This document shows positions 1-10,660 of a stretch of DNA of 41,516 nucleotides, piece by piece. The stretch's first letter is position 1. The number at the start of each line of letters is the position of its first letter. The stretch is from assembly GCA_003427395.1 (NCBI GenBank), contig BFEA01000080.1:2424757-2466272 (forward strand), written 5' to 3'. The notes beneath the pieces are model-generated. The model did no database searches and was not told where the DNA came from. It saw nothing but the letters and a program-made list of their open reading frames with translations. Both the position numbers and the translations under genes were made by a program. The stretch comes from Chara braunii (taxonomy: Eukaryota; Streptophyta; Charophyceae; Charales; Characeae).

Positions 1-34
1 CTTCTACAGCAGCAGTGACTGCCCTTCTATTCTC
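1..34 (-). other. Displaced gag fragment of a Ty3/gypsy element (artefactual join)
   Basis: These 34 bases are identical to 23077-23110, which lie inside the minus-strand gag of Element 2. The match stops exactly where the transposase adapter begins at 35. The fragment is therefore probably one arm of a mate-pair read, not sequence contiguous with base 73. Its source could be any copy of the element family. Confidence 0.9.
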
Positions 35-72
35 CTGTCTCTTATACACATCTAGATGTGTATAAGAGACAG
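35..72. other. Tn5/Nextera mosaic-end junction (library adapter left in assembly)
   Basis: Positions 35-53 read CTGTCTCTTATACACATCT and 54-72 read AGATGTGTATAAGAGACAG. These are the 19-bp Tn5 mosaic end and its reverse complement placed back to back. That is the known layout of the Nextera mate-pair circularisation junction. It is synthetic sequence, so 1-34 and 73 onward should not be treated as neighbours. Confidence 0.97.
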
Positions 73-289
73 CTCTACAATGGTGCACAACCACAGCACT
101 CAACGACCAAGCCCACCAACACGAGCACAAATGAGAGAGAGAGTGAAAGAGAGGAGAGGCAAATCGACAGAGGTAAAGTCTCCGCCACGGCGGCTTCATC
201 ATGACAAAAAGTCTAAGCGCTTCGATAGAGAGTCTAAAAGTACAAGGCGGCTTCAACATGATAGCCAGTTCACACCATTATACAACTCC

Positions 290-2075
290 ACTGAGCAGAG
301 ACCAAAATGCGACCTTGTTCATTCACTCGGCCTTTCCCCCATCCGAAACCCACCACCCGTACTTACAATATCTGACTCATTCTCGATGTCAATCGATGTG
401 TCAGAGAAACTGTCAAAAATCATCCCCCCTTTTTTTTTTTCCCTCGAATCAGTTTGATTACACCTCTTTACAATTGCACTGAACCCAACCTAAATCGCGA
501 CGCGGTTCATTACTCACATATGACAACATATGAAACCCAGCCCATGTCCTGGCAATCTCTGACACATCCTCGGTGTCCGAAATACTTAATGATTCTCAAC
601 TTCCAAATCTCAGATTCAGTGCTTTGGTGGTCCGTTGGTGGAATATCAATGCATTTCTGCTTTCTGGACATCGTTGGACTTGTTGGCTTCAATGTGATTT
701 TGCATTCTGGATTTCTGTCATTTCGCTATCGCTCACTTTCCTTGCAATCCAATGAACCCGCCCTAAAACGCTACCGGGTTCATTTACTCAAACATAACAC
801 CGTCCAAAACCACCCCACCTCCTAACAATGTTTGATACATCCTTGTTGTCAGAATCATTACCATTTCCAATCCCCTAGTCTCCGCGTTTACACAATTCTT
901 CAGCGTACAACAAAACCAGATTCATTTCCTCAAACACGACACCATCTAAATCCCCCTTCCCCCCACCCCTCCTGACAATCTCTGACATATCCTCGGTTTC
1001 GGAAACCATTACGATTTTCAATTTCCCAATCTACACGCTTACACGTTTCTTCCTTTTTCAACAAACCCGACCTTAAACGTCACCGGGTTAATTTACTCAA
1101 ACTTGACACCATCTGAAACACACCTCAGGTCCTGACAGTCTCTGTCACATTCTTGGCATCAGATGATGTGTCAGAGCAACTGTCAGAAATCGTCCCCCTT
1201 TTTTTTTTTTTTAATTCCAGTGAACCCATCCCAAGACGCGACCGGGTTCGTTACTCATATATGACACCATCCGAAACCCATCCCATGTTCTGACAATCTC
1301 TGATACATCCTCGGTGTCAAAAATACTTGCAATTCTCAAAAATCTCAGTGTTAAGACATTTCTTCATTATCCAATGAAACCGACCTAAAATACCACCCGG
1401 CTCATTTACTTAAAACATAATACCATCTGAAACCACCCCCGTCCTGACAATCTCTAACACATCCTCAGTGTTAGAATCATTACGTTTTTTCATCTCCTAG
1501 TCCCCACGTTTACACAGTTCTTCATTTCCCAATGAACCCAGCGTACAACACAACCGGATTCATTTCCTCAAACATGACACCATCTGAATCCCCTTCCCCC
1601 CCTCCTTCCCCCCCTCCAAACAATCTCTTACACATCCTTGGTGTCAGAATCATCGCGTTTATCAATCTTCTAGTCTCCACGTTTACACAGTTCTTCAATT
1701 TCCCAGTCTCCTTGTGGATACATTTCTTGGTTTTCCATCGCACCCAGCCCAAAACGCGTCTGGTTTCAATTACTCAAACATGACACCAAATGAAACACAC
1801 CCACATCCTGACAATGTCTGACACAAACTCCGTGTCAGCACTTATATCCAGTTCTCAATTTTTTGATGTTCCCGTTTACACATTTCTTCATTTTCCAATG
1901 CACACTGCCAAAAACACACTTGTCTTCATTACCCATACATTAAACAATGTTACCCACACATTAAAGTTGATTAAACAGTGTGAAACCCCCCCGCCCTCCC
2001 AGACCAACTCTGAGATATCGTCATGATGGCTCTCGATGTCTAACAACCTCTGACACATTCTAACATTCGCAGAAG
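290..2075. repeat. Degenerate tandem repeat, unit about 150-190 bp
   Basis: A recurring block carries the core 'tgacaatctctgacacatcc' followed by 'tcggtgtcagaatcatta' and a 'cacgtttacac.cttcttca' segment, then an 'aatgaaccc..cc.aaa.cgc' to 'catttactcaaacatgacac' segment. The core recurs near 368, 549, 826, 969, 1130, 1289, 1442, 1615, 1807 and 2010, giving about ten diverged copies. Two copies (about 385-440 and 1165-1215) share a 'gatgtgtcagag.aactgtca' variant followed by a long T-run. Short ORFs inside are not conserved between units, so I see no gene. The start and end of the array are approximate. Confidence 0.75.
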
Positions 2076-2278
2076 CTCTGTACACTCACTAACAGGATTC
2101 TCAACCACACAGACTATCCACTTTTCCACCACCCGCACAACCAACTGTCAATCAAAGAAAGTGTTTCAGGACCAATCTCAATCATCTGACCGTCGTCAGA
2201 TCCACCATCGTCCAAATTGGCCACGACGGGGTGTGTCAGAGCCCACGGCCGATAAATTTTAATAAGATATAGAAGATA
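2076..2278. other. Unassigned spacer between tandem repeat and LTR relic
   Basis: I see no gene, repeat unit or RNA motif here. It ends where an LTR starts with TGCAAGGA. Confidence 0.5.
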
Positions 2279-3133
2279 TGCAAGGAACCATACAATGGAT
2301 CAATTTAACAAAATGCAAAAGATCATAGAAGAACAAGCATGATTGAGCCGAGTTGAAAGCAAAATATCAAAGCCGATAGCTTGCCAATGTCAATTAGGAG
2401 CTAACAAAACACTGAAGTCTCTTGATAACAGAATCCCCACTTCTCGCCTACAATCATCAATACGACAATAACGTAGTAGCCCTACTGTGATGTGACCTCC
2501 CAATTGTACTTCCTACTACCTCTACGTACGCTGGTCTACTACACTCTCTCTGTGTCCACATGTCACTCATCGAATGCTGCTTGAAAACTCTGCTCACACA
2601 AGCCTCCTCCGCAAACACCAGGTAGGACCCCCAGTCCACATTGTCTTCCTTCCCTTCCTGCTCAACTTCTACACTCTGCCACCTTGCTGCCCTGCTAGCG
2701 CTTGCCCAGCTATGGTTAGCGCCAGCCAGCAGCCACCGTAACTGCCTTCTTCTTCCTTGGGTGCTCCCAGGCCCACTTGCTTTGTCAAGCGCTGCCGCAA
2801 GCTGCTTATTGCCCGAATGTTCAGCCTCCAGCCGCTTCCCTTCTTTCGTCTTGTTTCGGAGGCTGTGGACTGGGCCCTGTAGGCAGTGCCTGCTGCCTAC
2901 TGGATCTGAGTCTGGATCCCAGGGACTGGAACTAATTGGAAGGCTTGGCCTACCGGTTAGCTTCAGGGGTTGGTGCCTGTCCTCAGGCCCAGATTTCACC
3001 CTGCCAGACTTTTCCCTTAGCTGGCATCATTTTGTCACGCCAGCCTTCACTTAGGGCAGCCTGGCTGTATTTCAATGGGCGGCCAACTGGGGTGCACCTG
3101 CACTAGAAGCCTCAGGACTTTCAAACCCTCACA
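2279..3133 (-). repeat. LTR remnant (3' LTR of a minus-strand Ty3/gypsy relic)
   Basis: It starts with TGCAAGGA, like both LTRs of Element 2 (16925 and 24806), and ends in CTCACA, like them. It also carries a 'ccttcacttagggc' block near its end, as at 17953 and 25812. Overall it is clearly diverged from the Element 2 LTRs, so it is a related but older subfamily. Chromodomain and integrase remains follow directly in the minus direction, as expected for a 3' LTR. Confidence 0.7.
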
Positions 3134-4808
3134 CTCTTGCCGTTGCTTTCCCTTTAGAGTCCTTGCATACTGCAGAACCACTTGAGGTGTGGACTTCATC
3201 AACTCTTTCTTGTGGACGACCGATCTTCACTTGGAACCAGGTAGTGTGCGAATGCCACCTGGTACTGCATTTGTGGCTGCAGTGGTCTTCCCCTGCCCGT
3301 TGGCTTTGGCACAGGAAGTAACCTGTGCTCCACAATGCTGTCGAAGTCAACCTGTCCATCAATAGTTGGGAGCAACATTGATCGTCAATAAGGGAACTAA
3401 CCGCATTTAGAGAAAGACAAGAGTTTGGTTGCATAAAATACAGGGTAAGTGTGAACATGAGGAGGGACATCAATCACAATTGAGGGACCATCAGGATGCC
3501 TCCCTACAACGTCTAAGACAGTTCAGGGACCGAAATACGGAGGCATTAACTTCTATGATTCCTGGCGTGAGCTGAGATGACTTAACCCTCTGTCACCCAC
3601 CTAAAATGTCGGCATCCATCTATTCTCTTTTCTGATTCTATCATAGCCCTTTGAGCCTTCTGTAGCTGTTCTACTGCACTCTCCAACATTATCTTTGCAC
3701 TCAAGAGTATACTCAATATTTCCAAAAGCTGATGGAGAATAGGATCTGGAAAAAGAAACTCCAGAGGAGTTACGGGTTTCCCACCCTTATTGCAGTTGGT
3801 TAGAGGTACGACCTGTTGCTGCACGTATGCCATTGTTATACAGCCCAACTATCTGAACAGTGATGTCCCAATCAAGCTAATAGAGAGTGACGTGGTGCCT
3901 AGAAGGTGCTGCACTTGTCTGTTCATTTGTTCAGATTGACCTTCAGCCCCCGGATGATTTCCTAAGCCTTTCAGCTAGGTCCTGCCACAGTTCACAATTG
4001 AACCAAAACCCTTGATCAAGGGAGTAGCAAATTCATATAATTACTACTTATGTTCTTCCTGCAGCCGCAACCGGTATGAAATGAGCAAATTTATAAAATC
4101 TGACAACAATTACAAAAGTTCGCTTCTTTCCTTTCCTGCTGGTCACCAATGTGTCCATGAAATCCATGGCCAGAGACGGACTCAGATTGCCAGGAATAGG
4201 AAAAAGCTTGATTAAGCCTACAGGGGCTTTTGAGGTAGCTTTATTTCTTTCACAAGCTTGACAGCTTTCAACGTGCAGTTGTGCACCCCTCTTCATTCCA
4301 GGCTACCAAAATGCTGCGACAGATTAGTGTGTTAGTGTTCTCAAGCCCGAAGTGCCCTGTTGCATCATAACATTCTCCTAGAAACCGGCTCCTTGGAGTT
4401 TCATTGTTAGGCACACAATCTTTTTACCCACCCCTCAACCATTCTGAGTTCTCACACACCCTTTTATCTTGCGTAGTGAGTTCATTTCTTAGAGAATGCT
4501 GTCTACCTGGTAGGAGTCTACCACCTGCTGACGCACATGCCCGTCTAACCCAAACTCGGTAGTCTGTACACCCAGGAAGGCTGCTCTACTTGATAAGGCA
4601 TCGTCGTGCTGTCCTTTTACATGCTTGAGTGTGAAGTTGTGCATATCTAAGACTTGCATCCATCTTTAAGTGCATCTGATAATGATAACGTGGGCTGCAT
4701 CTTTATCCAGTGGAGCGTCTCATGGTCAGACCTGACTTCGACATGTCTTGCCATGGAGGTAATGCTTCCAGTGTTTTAAACCACCAGAATGTTTCCCCTC
4801 TTGAAAGA
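3134..4808 (-). pseudogene. Degraded Ty3/gypsy pol: chromodomain, integrase and RNase H remains
   Basis: Read on the minus strand from 4808 down, the order is RNase H tail, integrase zinc finger and core, integrase C-terminus, then chromodomain. 4726-4974 contains an HWKHYLHGK segment like the RNase H of the other elements. 4048-4296 encodes a CQACERNK zinc-finger half and MDFMDTLVTSRKGKK, holding the first catalytic Asp. The usual VDRF that follows reads VVRF. 3582-3848 encodes the integrase C-terminal helix (VEQLQKAQRAMIESEKR). 3129-3473 holds an eroded chromodomain and tail. Stops and frameshifts break every domain. RT, protease, gag and the other LTR are missing, so the copy is truncated near 4808. 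It is a fossil with no coding capacity. Confidence 0.75.
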
Positions 4809-4984
4809 AATATGCGGCTCGTACACGGCCGAAAATTTTGGGGGTTGGGGAAGGCACAGTAGCGCAACCGGGGAAGAAGCTGGTATGCCCAAGCAAAAAG
4901 CGCAAATGGACTGCAAGATGTCCTGTTGGCTTACGTCGTGCATGTGTATGCACATGCACGGACGCTGAACGCAATGACGTGAAA
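4809..4984. other. Unassigned spacer after the truncated relic
   Basis: No domain or repeat unit is recognised. A short dyad occurs around 4938-4958 (gtgcatgtgtatgcacatgcac), which may be chance. Confidence 0.4.
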
Positions 4985-5703
4985 AAAAAGAAAAGGAACT
5001 ATTCAGGGCATTTTCATGCTAACACAGTCCAGAATGTATCTGGCCACAGTTATGGCTAGCCCTGGGTGAATCTGAAGGCAATGATGTTCTGAGGGAGAAC
5101 TTCCGTTTTCCGTTTTGCTTTTCTCTAATTTCCGTTTTCCGGTTTGTTTTTCTCTTTCTTTTTTTCAGGAAGCAGAATCTTGGCTGTTTCTGATGTGACT
5201 CCCTGTCAGAGACGGGGAGCAATCACGTGCCTGCCAGCCCTTTCTATTCGAGGGCATTCGTTCTACTTATCACTTTCTAGAGTGTATCTGACACCACTTA
5301 AAGCCACCCTGGACGAATCTGAAGGCAATCACGTTCAGACCTCAGTATGCCTTTTTTCCCTTCATTTTTTTTATATATTGTTTTTAAGGAAGAATCTTAG
5401 AGAATGTGTCTGACCGCACTTATGGGCCGCCCTGGATGAATCTGATGGCAATCACGTTCAGAGCTCGGTATGCCTTCTTAACTTCGTTCTTTTTTTTTTT
5501 TTTTGAAGGAAGAAAAGTCTAGACTGTTTCTAATGTGACCCCTGCCCCCCCCAACGGGGAGCAATCAGGTGCCTGTCAGCACCTCACATTTCAGGGCAGT
5601 CTCATGCTAGCACTTTCCAGGATACATCTGACAGAACAATGGCCCACCATGGATGACTCCAAAGGCAATCACGTTCAGAGCTTGGTATGCTGTTTTTCTT
5701 CCA
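4985..5703 (+). repeat. Tandem repeat family with 'ccagaatgtatctg' core (left flank of Element 1)
   Basis: Related blocks repeat with the features 'gaatgtatctggcc' then 'ggcaatcacgttcagagctc' then 'gtatgcc', a pyrimidine/T-run, 'ggaagaa', 'tgtttctgatgtgactccc', 'ggggagcaatcacgtgcctg', 'gggcatt'. Copies of the second block lie at about 5080, 5324, 5447 and 5663. The array is broken by Element 1 at 5704 and resumes at 15713, where the T-run, 'gaaagaagga' and 'gatgtgactcccc' follow in the correct order. Members also occur at about 27091-27179 and, inverted, at 32760-33320. Confidence 0.75.
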
Positions 5704-6504
5704 TGAAACGGTTTTCACCTTTTCGCAGTCACAGATGCAGGCCCTATAGTTCGATCCCTAGACCTTACCTTGCCCATGTACAGTATCGAGCAGAACCCCG
5801 AGTGTTTGAACCCGCGACCTGTGTTTTGGTAGTTGGGTGTTGTCTGTCTTAGGTCTGTGTAGTTGTAGGGGTTCAATCTGTAGGTCTGTCGAGTAGGGGT
5901 CATAGCTGTGTAGACGTCGAAACTGCTAGGCTAGAGGTCTGTAGGTGAGTCGCAGGTCCAACTGCGTCGAGTCCTCAGTGCAACCTCATGCAGTGTGGGA
6001 CTGTACACACCAAGGGCCTGGTAGAAAGGGGCAGACCAGTGGCAAACAGAAGTATAAATCAAGGAGCAGCGCCCATCAATCCATTCGTTCGCTGCGTAAG
6101 CCATGCGGAAGCGCTGCTACAGCGTCTTGTGCGAGGTGGTCTGCAGGTTGCCCGAAGACGAAGTGGGCTGAGGAAGATAGAGCGTGCATAGGCAGTGTTA
6201 GTTGGCGGCCATAGTCGCCCGAGTTGGGGGTAGTAATTATAGTGTGTGTGTGTATGAGTGTGAGATCGTGTGTGGTGGTATTCAGGGTGATCCAGAGATG
6301 AGTACATGCAAACGGTGGTGTTGGACACAGTGACAGAGTTGGATGTGCAGGCGCCGAAGCGCCATAGTTTGTTGAAGCGACTTTGCATCTGAACTGTGTT
6401 CTCGTTTTCCATATCTCTAAGCTTGGGGTGGGCGCGCAGCGCCAGTGTGAATCGCCATCTGTTTGCATGTTTGCGAAGTGGAAAAGAAAGTGAGTCTGAT
6501 TGCA
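5704..6504 (+). repeat. 5' LTR of Element 1
   Basis: It runs from TGAAACGGTTTTCACC to TTGCA, with canonical TG...CA ends, and matches 14860-15712 along its length. It is 801 bp, against 853 bp for the 3' copy. Most of the difference is a 48-bp block, present in the 3' LTR at 15149-15196 and absent here after 'cctcatgca'. Confidence 0.93.
6053..6059 (+). promoter_or_regulatory. Candidate TATA box in 5' LTR
   Basis: TATAAAT lies about 450 bp before the LTR end and is conserved in the 3' LTR (15257-15263). It suits the U3 promoter of the element. The transcription start is not visible. Confidence 0.55.
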
Positions 6505-6505
6505 T

Positions 6506-6517
6506 TGGTATCAGAGC
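6506..6517 (+). other. Primer binding site, initiator Met tRNA
   Basis: TGGTATCAGAGC starts one base after the LTR end. It is the standard plant LTR-retrotransposon PBS, complementary to the 3' end of initiator methionine tRNA. It primes minus-strand DNA synthesis and fixes the 5' LTR boundary. Confidence 0.93.
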
Positions 6518-6674
6518 TGGTTCCCGTTACCCCACGCGCCATCGTCGTTGCCAGCGGGGACAGAGACGCGCGCTAGTTAGGCGCCATAGCTGAGGTGCAC
6601 CGAAGGAGAAAAGTCCGCCATAGCTGCGCTGCGGAGTGAGGTGCCACGTACCTGCACAGAAGACAACGACGAAG

Positions 6675-6677
<3 letters not shown>

Positions 6678-6763
<86 letters not shown>

Positions 6764-6764
6764 N

Positions 6765-6814
<50 letters not shown>
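6678..6814 (+). repeat. (AG)n microsatellite with one N
   Basis: Almost pure AG dinucleotides lie in the Element 1 leader, with an N at 6764. The N probably marks an unresolved length, so the true tract may be longer or shorter. It is followed to about 7020 by GGA/GAA-rich purine sequence. No gene is present. Confidence 0.95.
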
Positions 6815-6815
<1 letters not shown>

Positions 6816-7091
6816 TGATACAAGATTGTTGTGCGGACCAAGGGAGAAATTGGCCACAGCCGCGGAGCTCGGACACAGAGTTACCAAGAAAGAGGAAGGA
6901 GAAGCGAAGGAGAAGGGAGGAGACGAAGGAGAAGAAATCATAGCTAGGGAGAAGGAAGGAGGGACAACGAAAGTGAAGGAAGCCATAGCCGGGGTGAAGC
7001 CAGAAAAAGGAGAAAGGAGGTAGGAAGAAGAAGGAAGATAAGGAAGGTTGGTGACGAAGAAACGGGTCGGCATCCATAGCCGAATCGAGGG

Positions 7092-7221
7092 TTGACCAAG
7101 GCGTTGACCAACATTGACCAAGACTTTGACCAGAGAGTGGACTGCTTTGACCAAGGCGTTGACCGACGAGTTGACCAAGCATTGACCAGCATTGACCGGG
7201 GCTGTTGACCACGAAATTGAC
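7092..7221 (+). repeat. Cluster of eleven TTGAC(C) motifs in the Element 1 leader
   Basis: TTGAC starts at 7092, 7104, 7114, 7126, 7147, 7159, 7171, 7182, 7192, 7205 and 7217. Ten of the eleven are TTGACC and spacing is mostly 10-13 bp. It is a short minisatellite. TTGAC is also the core of the plant W-box bound by WRKY factors, so a regulatory role is possible but unproven. Confidence 0.8.
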
Positions 7222-7310
7222 AAAGCTGGAGTTGGTATATTCTAGTCAAGCCTTCAGCCTATCCCCTCGCCCTATGGATGTGCACTCACCCCATGGTACT
7301 TGTTGAGTCT

Positions 7311-7410
7311 GTCTGTTTCTTCTTTCTGCATTGAGTCTCTTCTGTCCAGGTGATAGGAATTGTCTGTCTCTTCTTTCTGCATTGAGTCTCTTCTGCCCAG
7401 GGGATAGGAA
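7311..7410 (+). repeat. Direct duplication of about 50 bp in the leader
   Basis: Two copies of a block containing 'cttctttctgcattgagtct', then 'cttctg.ccagg.gatagga', lie side by side at about 7311-7359 and 7361-7410. The rest of the leader to 7823 holds no recognised feature. Confidence 0.75.
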
Positions 7411-7823
7411 ATCTGTGTATGAGGTCATACAGCTTTGTTGACCAAACCCACACGGGCTGAGTAGGGCTAAAGGCTATGTCTGACGACTGACTGACCCGAA
7501 GGATAGGAACCCTCCCAAGGACCGGTACAGACCGGCGGGCTGCTCAGTGTGGCACGGTAGGCCCAAATCCGAGTTGTGGGCTGCACAACGAGCTGTCTAA
7601 GTCTTGACAGGACTTGCTGATCGCGTTGTCCTGTTTGCGACGTTAAATAATTCATGAGTTACGAGGGATCTCCTTAAATGCCTCCTGATCAGCAGTAAGT
7701 CCTATAGTGACAGCCTTAGTTTTAGGTCTAGGCTAGAGACCCTAGTTGCCAGGATCTTATTAAGATTTTGTGGTCCTTAGTAGAGTCGGTCTTAAGTTAA
7801 GTCAGTCAGGGGTGTGAGTCTAA

Positions 7824-9840
7824 GTGGTGAGGAGTGGAACTGGTTCTTGGTTGTGCACCTTTCACCATGGTTGCCCTACGAAGGCTCAGGAAGAGCAAGC
7901 CGCCGCCGTACTCCAAGAGAGAAAAGAGAAGGAGGCTAAGAAGGAGCTGATTAGGCAGGCCAAGAAGTTGGCCTTACAGGAGGAACAAGCAGCGAACAGG
8001 AAAAAGTTGGAGGAGGAAATGGAGAGACTGAAGAAAGAGGACGAAGAGAAGATGAAAGCAATAGAAGAGGAGGAGATAGAAGAGGAAAAGGAGGAGGAGT
8101 CCCTGATCAGGAGAAGCACCAGGGAAAAAGGGGAATCTAGTGGCACAAAGGAGGATTCATGGATAGAGAAAAAGGTCTCTGAGTGGGTGGCGAATTTGTC
8201 CCTGGGGGAAGAAGAAGAAGCTATGTTGTATGTTCCCAAGGAGGAGAAGGAAGCAGTTATCAGGGAGTTAGAAGCAGAAGAAGATCCCTTAAGACGCCAG
8301 ACAATAGAGGAAGAGAAGAAGTTACAGTGGAAGTTGCGTCTTACGAGGGAGAAGAAAAGAAGGATGGATGAGGCAAGCCGAATGGCGAAGGAGTTGGAGG
8401 CAACGAAGGAGCAGAGAGAGAAGATTCACGCACAAGTAGATATACAGGGAAAACTTCATATTATTACACGAAATATCAAACTCCTAGCTAGGGCCTGGGA
8501 CGAGCAACATCAGTGCGCTAGGGCCCTAGATATAGCACTACACTCCATCCGCCTAGGGTTTAGAGATTTTGCACACGAGATGATGTTGCACGTGGGTGCA
8601 AAAATGAAGGCGAGGATAGAGGGCACATAGAATTTTTTTACAGGCGCCATTGACAGCGCAAAGCTGGCCACCCCAAGGGAGGAAGAAGTACGTCCTCGTA
8701 GGGAGCCTGTGAAGATCAAGTTTCCTGAACCCTATAATAGGAAGAAGGAAGAAAACTTCGATCATGGGAGGCAAATGTGAATACATACGTCTATTTTCAA
8801 AAGATTGTAGCTGAGGAACAAGTTCTCATTGCCTTCCAAACCTTCAAAGACGCGACCGGAGAGTTGCCAGCTTCGCCAGATCGCTCGCTCGCGCTGCAAA
8901 GTGCGAGAATAACATGGTAGCATACTCCAAGACTGCTCCTCTCCCTAAATTCTTTCGACTACTTAGAGAACAATTTGTAGATGTCACGCGAAGCGTAAGG
9001 GCCTCAGACAAACTGCAAGCCATCCACTCACGCCAGTGGAGGAGTGCAAGAGCACTCAAGGGCGTAATGGACGAGTTGGTAGCTGTCCCAGACCACGGGT
9101 TCACTGAGACCCAGCTGCTTAACTTATTTTACCGTGCCATGCCAGAGCTCCTGCGTGGGCACTTCTTCGAAAAGAGTAGACAGCCCACCATGACGTATGA
9201 TACCTTGAGTAGGGAGGTGGTGCTGTTTGAGGCACAGTCCATGCCAGTTCCCACTTTCCGACATAAGGACTTGGACAAGGGGAAAACGTGGAAAGGCCAT
9301 ACCATCTCCGGTCAGGTTAGGGCCAAGGATCATTTGATCCTCACTTTAGATGAAGGTGGTATGGATGAGGTCCCATATAGTCAGATCGAATGGGGCCTAG
9401 AGGAAGAAGACAGTTGTGGCGGTCAGGGGAGGACCTAAGTTGTTGTCGCGGCTGGAGGGAGGCCGCAAGGAAGAGGAGGAGGCCAAGGCCAAGGGGGTTG
9501 GGCCTCAGGTGGTCGAGGACAGGGCGCTCATGGGGTTGGCGGCAGAGGAAACCGCCAAGAGGGAGGTAGGGGTCAAGGTCCCCCGTCAAATCGTCCGTGT
9601 TCCTATCGGTCACCTACAAGAAGGGGTGGATGGCACCCAGGCTTGCCGCAAGGCAGGCCATGGGAAGATTTGGGTTTGGACCAGTCAGTGTGGCAGCGAC
9701 GTGTGGACCAGGATCAGTGCATTTATTGCGGTGACCCTGACCACATAATTCAATATTGTCCAAAGTATAGAGAAGCCCGTTATGTTGCACAAGCAGCAAA
9801 AGGCAACCGGCGGTAGGGGTCGCATTTGCCCTTATCCCTA
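7824..9840 (+). pseudogene. gag: Element 1 gag (capsid/nucleocapsid polyprotein), broken
   Basis: 7824-8630 encodes a long, highly charged Glu/Lys-rich coiled coil that opens with VRSGTGSWLCTFHHGC. It has no in-frame ATG at the expected start, and the frame opens at GTG. It ends at TAG 8628-8630. The next block, about 8640-8870, continues the capsid region but needs a one-base shift near 8768. 8866-9438 carries the retrotransposon gag core (FARSLARAAKCENNMVAYSK through LSREVVLFEAQSMPVPTFRH). TAA at 9436-9438 then interrupts it. In the same frame, a Gly/Arg/Gln-rich basic stretch leads to a zinc knuckle at 9718-9759. Gag would form the cytoplasmic virus-like particle and bind the RNA. This copy cannot make a full-length protein. 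Confidence 0.88.
9718..9759 (+). other. Gag zinc knuckle (CCHC)
   Basis: The frame reads C-IY-C-GDPD-H-IIQY-C, an exact CX2CX4HX4C retroviral-type knuckle for RNA packaging. It lies downstream of the stop at 9436 but in the same frame, which shows that the stop is a mutation inside gag. Confidence 0.92.
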
Positions 9841-10019
9841 GGCCATGTGCAGAAGAGTGCGCGCACCACAGAGGAACTCCCAAACCACATGAGCCTACGG
9901 AAGAGGTTGCTGGCCAGTACCTAGATAGTTGTCCAGAGACTGCTTGTGTTAGAGTCTCTCTAGGTACTTCCCTCACATGCGTGGCAGAAGAGTTGAGAGG
10001 ATGTCTGCCTGGGCCAAAA

Positions 10020-10660
10020 TGAAAAAGGATGCGAAAAGGACAACTAATCTTAGTAGACGTAAAGGTCTTTAGAGGTAGAGTAGGGGCCCTTATAGACAGT
10101 GGGGCCATCCGCAGCTAAATCAATAGGAAAGCACTGCAGAAGTTGAAGTTAAATCTTAAGGTCCAAAAGTAAGAAGACCCTATAGTCAGTATCCTCGCAG
10201 ACAATCACACTATGCGATCGAGGATTACGTTGAGGGAGTCCAGGCGTACTTTCGCCTAGAGAAAGATGGGAAGGTGGAGAAAGTTCTCCATTCCCTGACT
10301 CTTCTCGTAGAGGACAACCTTCCTTTCGATATGGCCCTAGGAATGGACTGGGAAGAGGCAGCAGGGGCCACACTCCATTTAAGAGAGCATGAGTGTAGGC
10401 TCCCTAGTCCAACAGGTGAAGTTAAGACTACTTGTCTGTTTCATGTGCCAGGAGTAGACAACTCTCTGGCACATTGCTGTCTCAGTGATCCCGCGTTCGC
10501 GCGCTTAGTAAAGGAGCAGTTAGAAGAGCAGGTTTTTGTAGCCTATGTGAGGCTAGTCACTGAATCTAAAGAGGAGAGACCCATAGACCCTACTATTGCC
10601 AAGCTGTTGAAGGAGTATACAGACTTAGTCAAGCCGCCTACAGGAGTAGTGTCGTGGCCG
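10020..10660 (+). pseudogene. pol: Element 1 aspartic protease region of pol, broken
   Basis: A retropepsin active site reads VGALIDSGA, with Asp-Ser-Gly at 10095-10103. It is followed eight codons after the Asp by a TAA stop (10116-10118). The frame then shifts, and 10274-10738 encodes the rest of the protease and the linker, including the LPFDMALGMDW segment typical of gypsy proteases. Retropepsin would cleave the gag-pol polyprotein in the particle. The catalytic triplet is intact, but the stop and frameshifts prevent expression. Confidence 0.87.

Noticed and set aside
6527-7223. Long Ser-Leu or Arg-Glu ORFs around the AG tract
   Set aside because: They are translations of the microsatellite in several frames and both strands and contain an N. 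No conserved domain outside the repeat.
7824-8630. Glu/Lys-rich coiled-coil ORF as a host cytoskeletal protein
   Set aside because: Its position between the PBS and the gag core, and its in-order continuation into gag, make it the N-terminal part of the retroelement gag.
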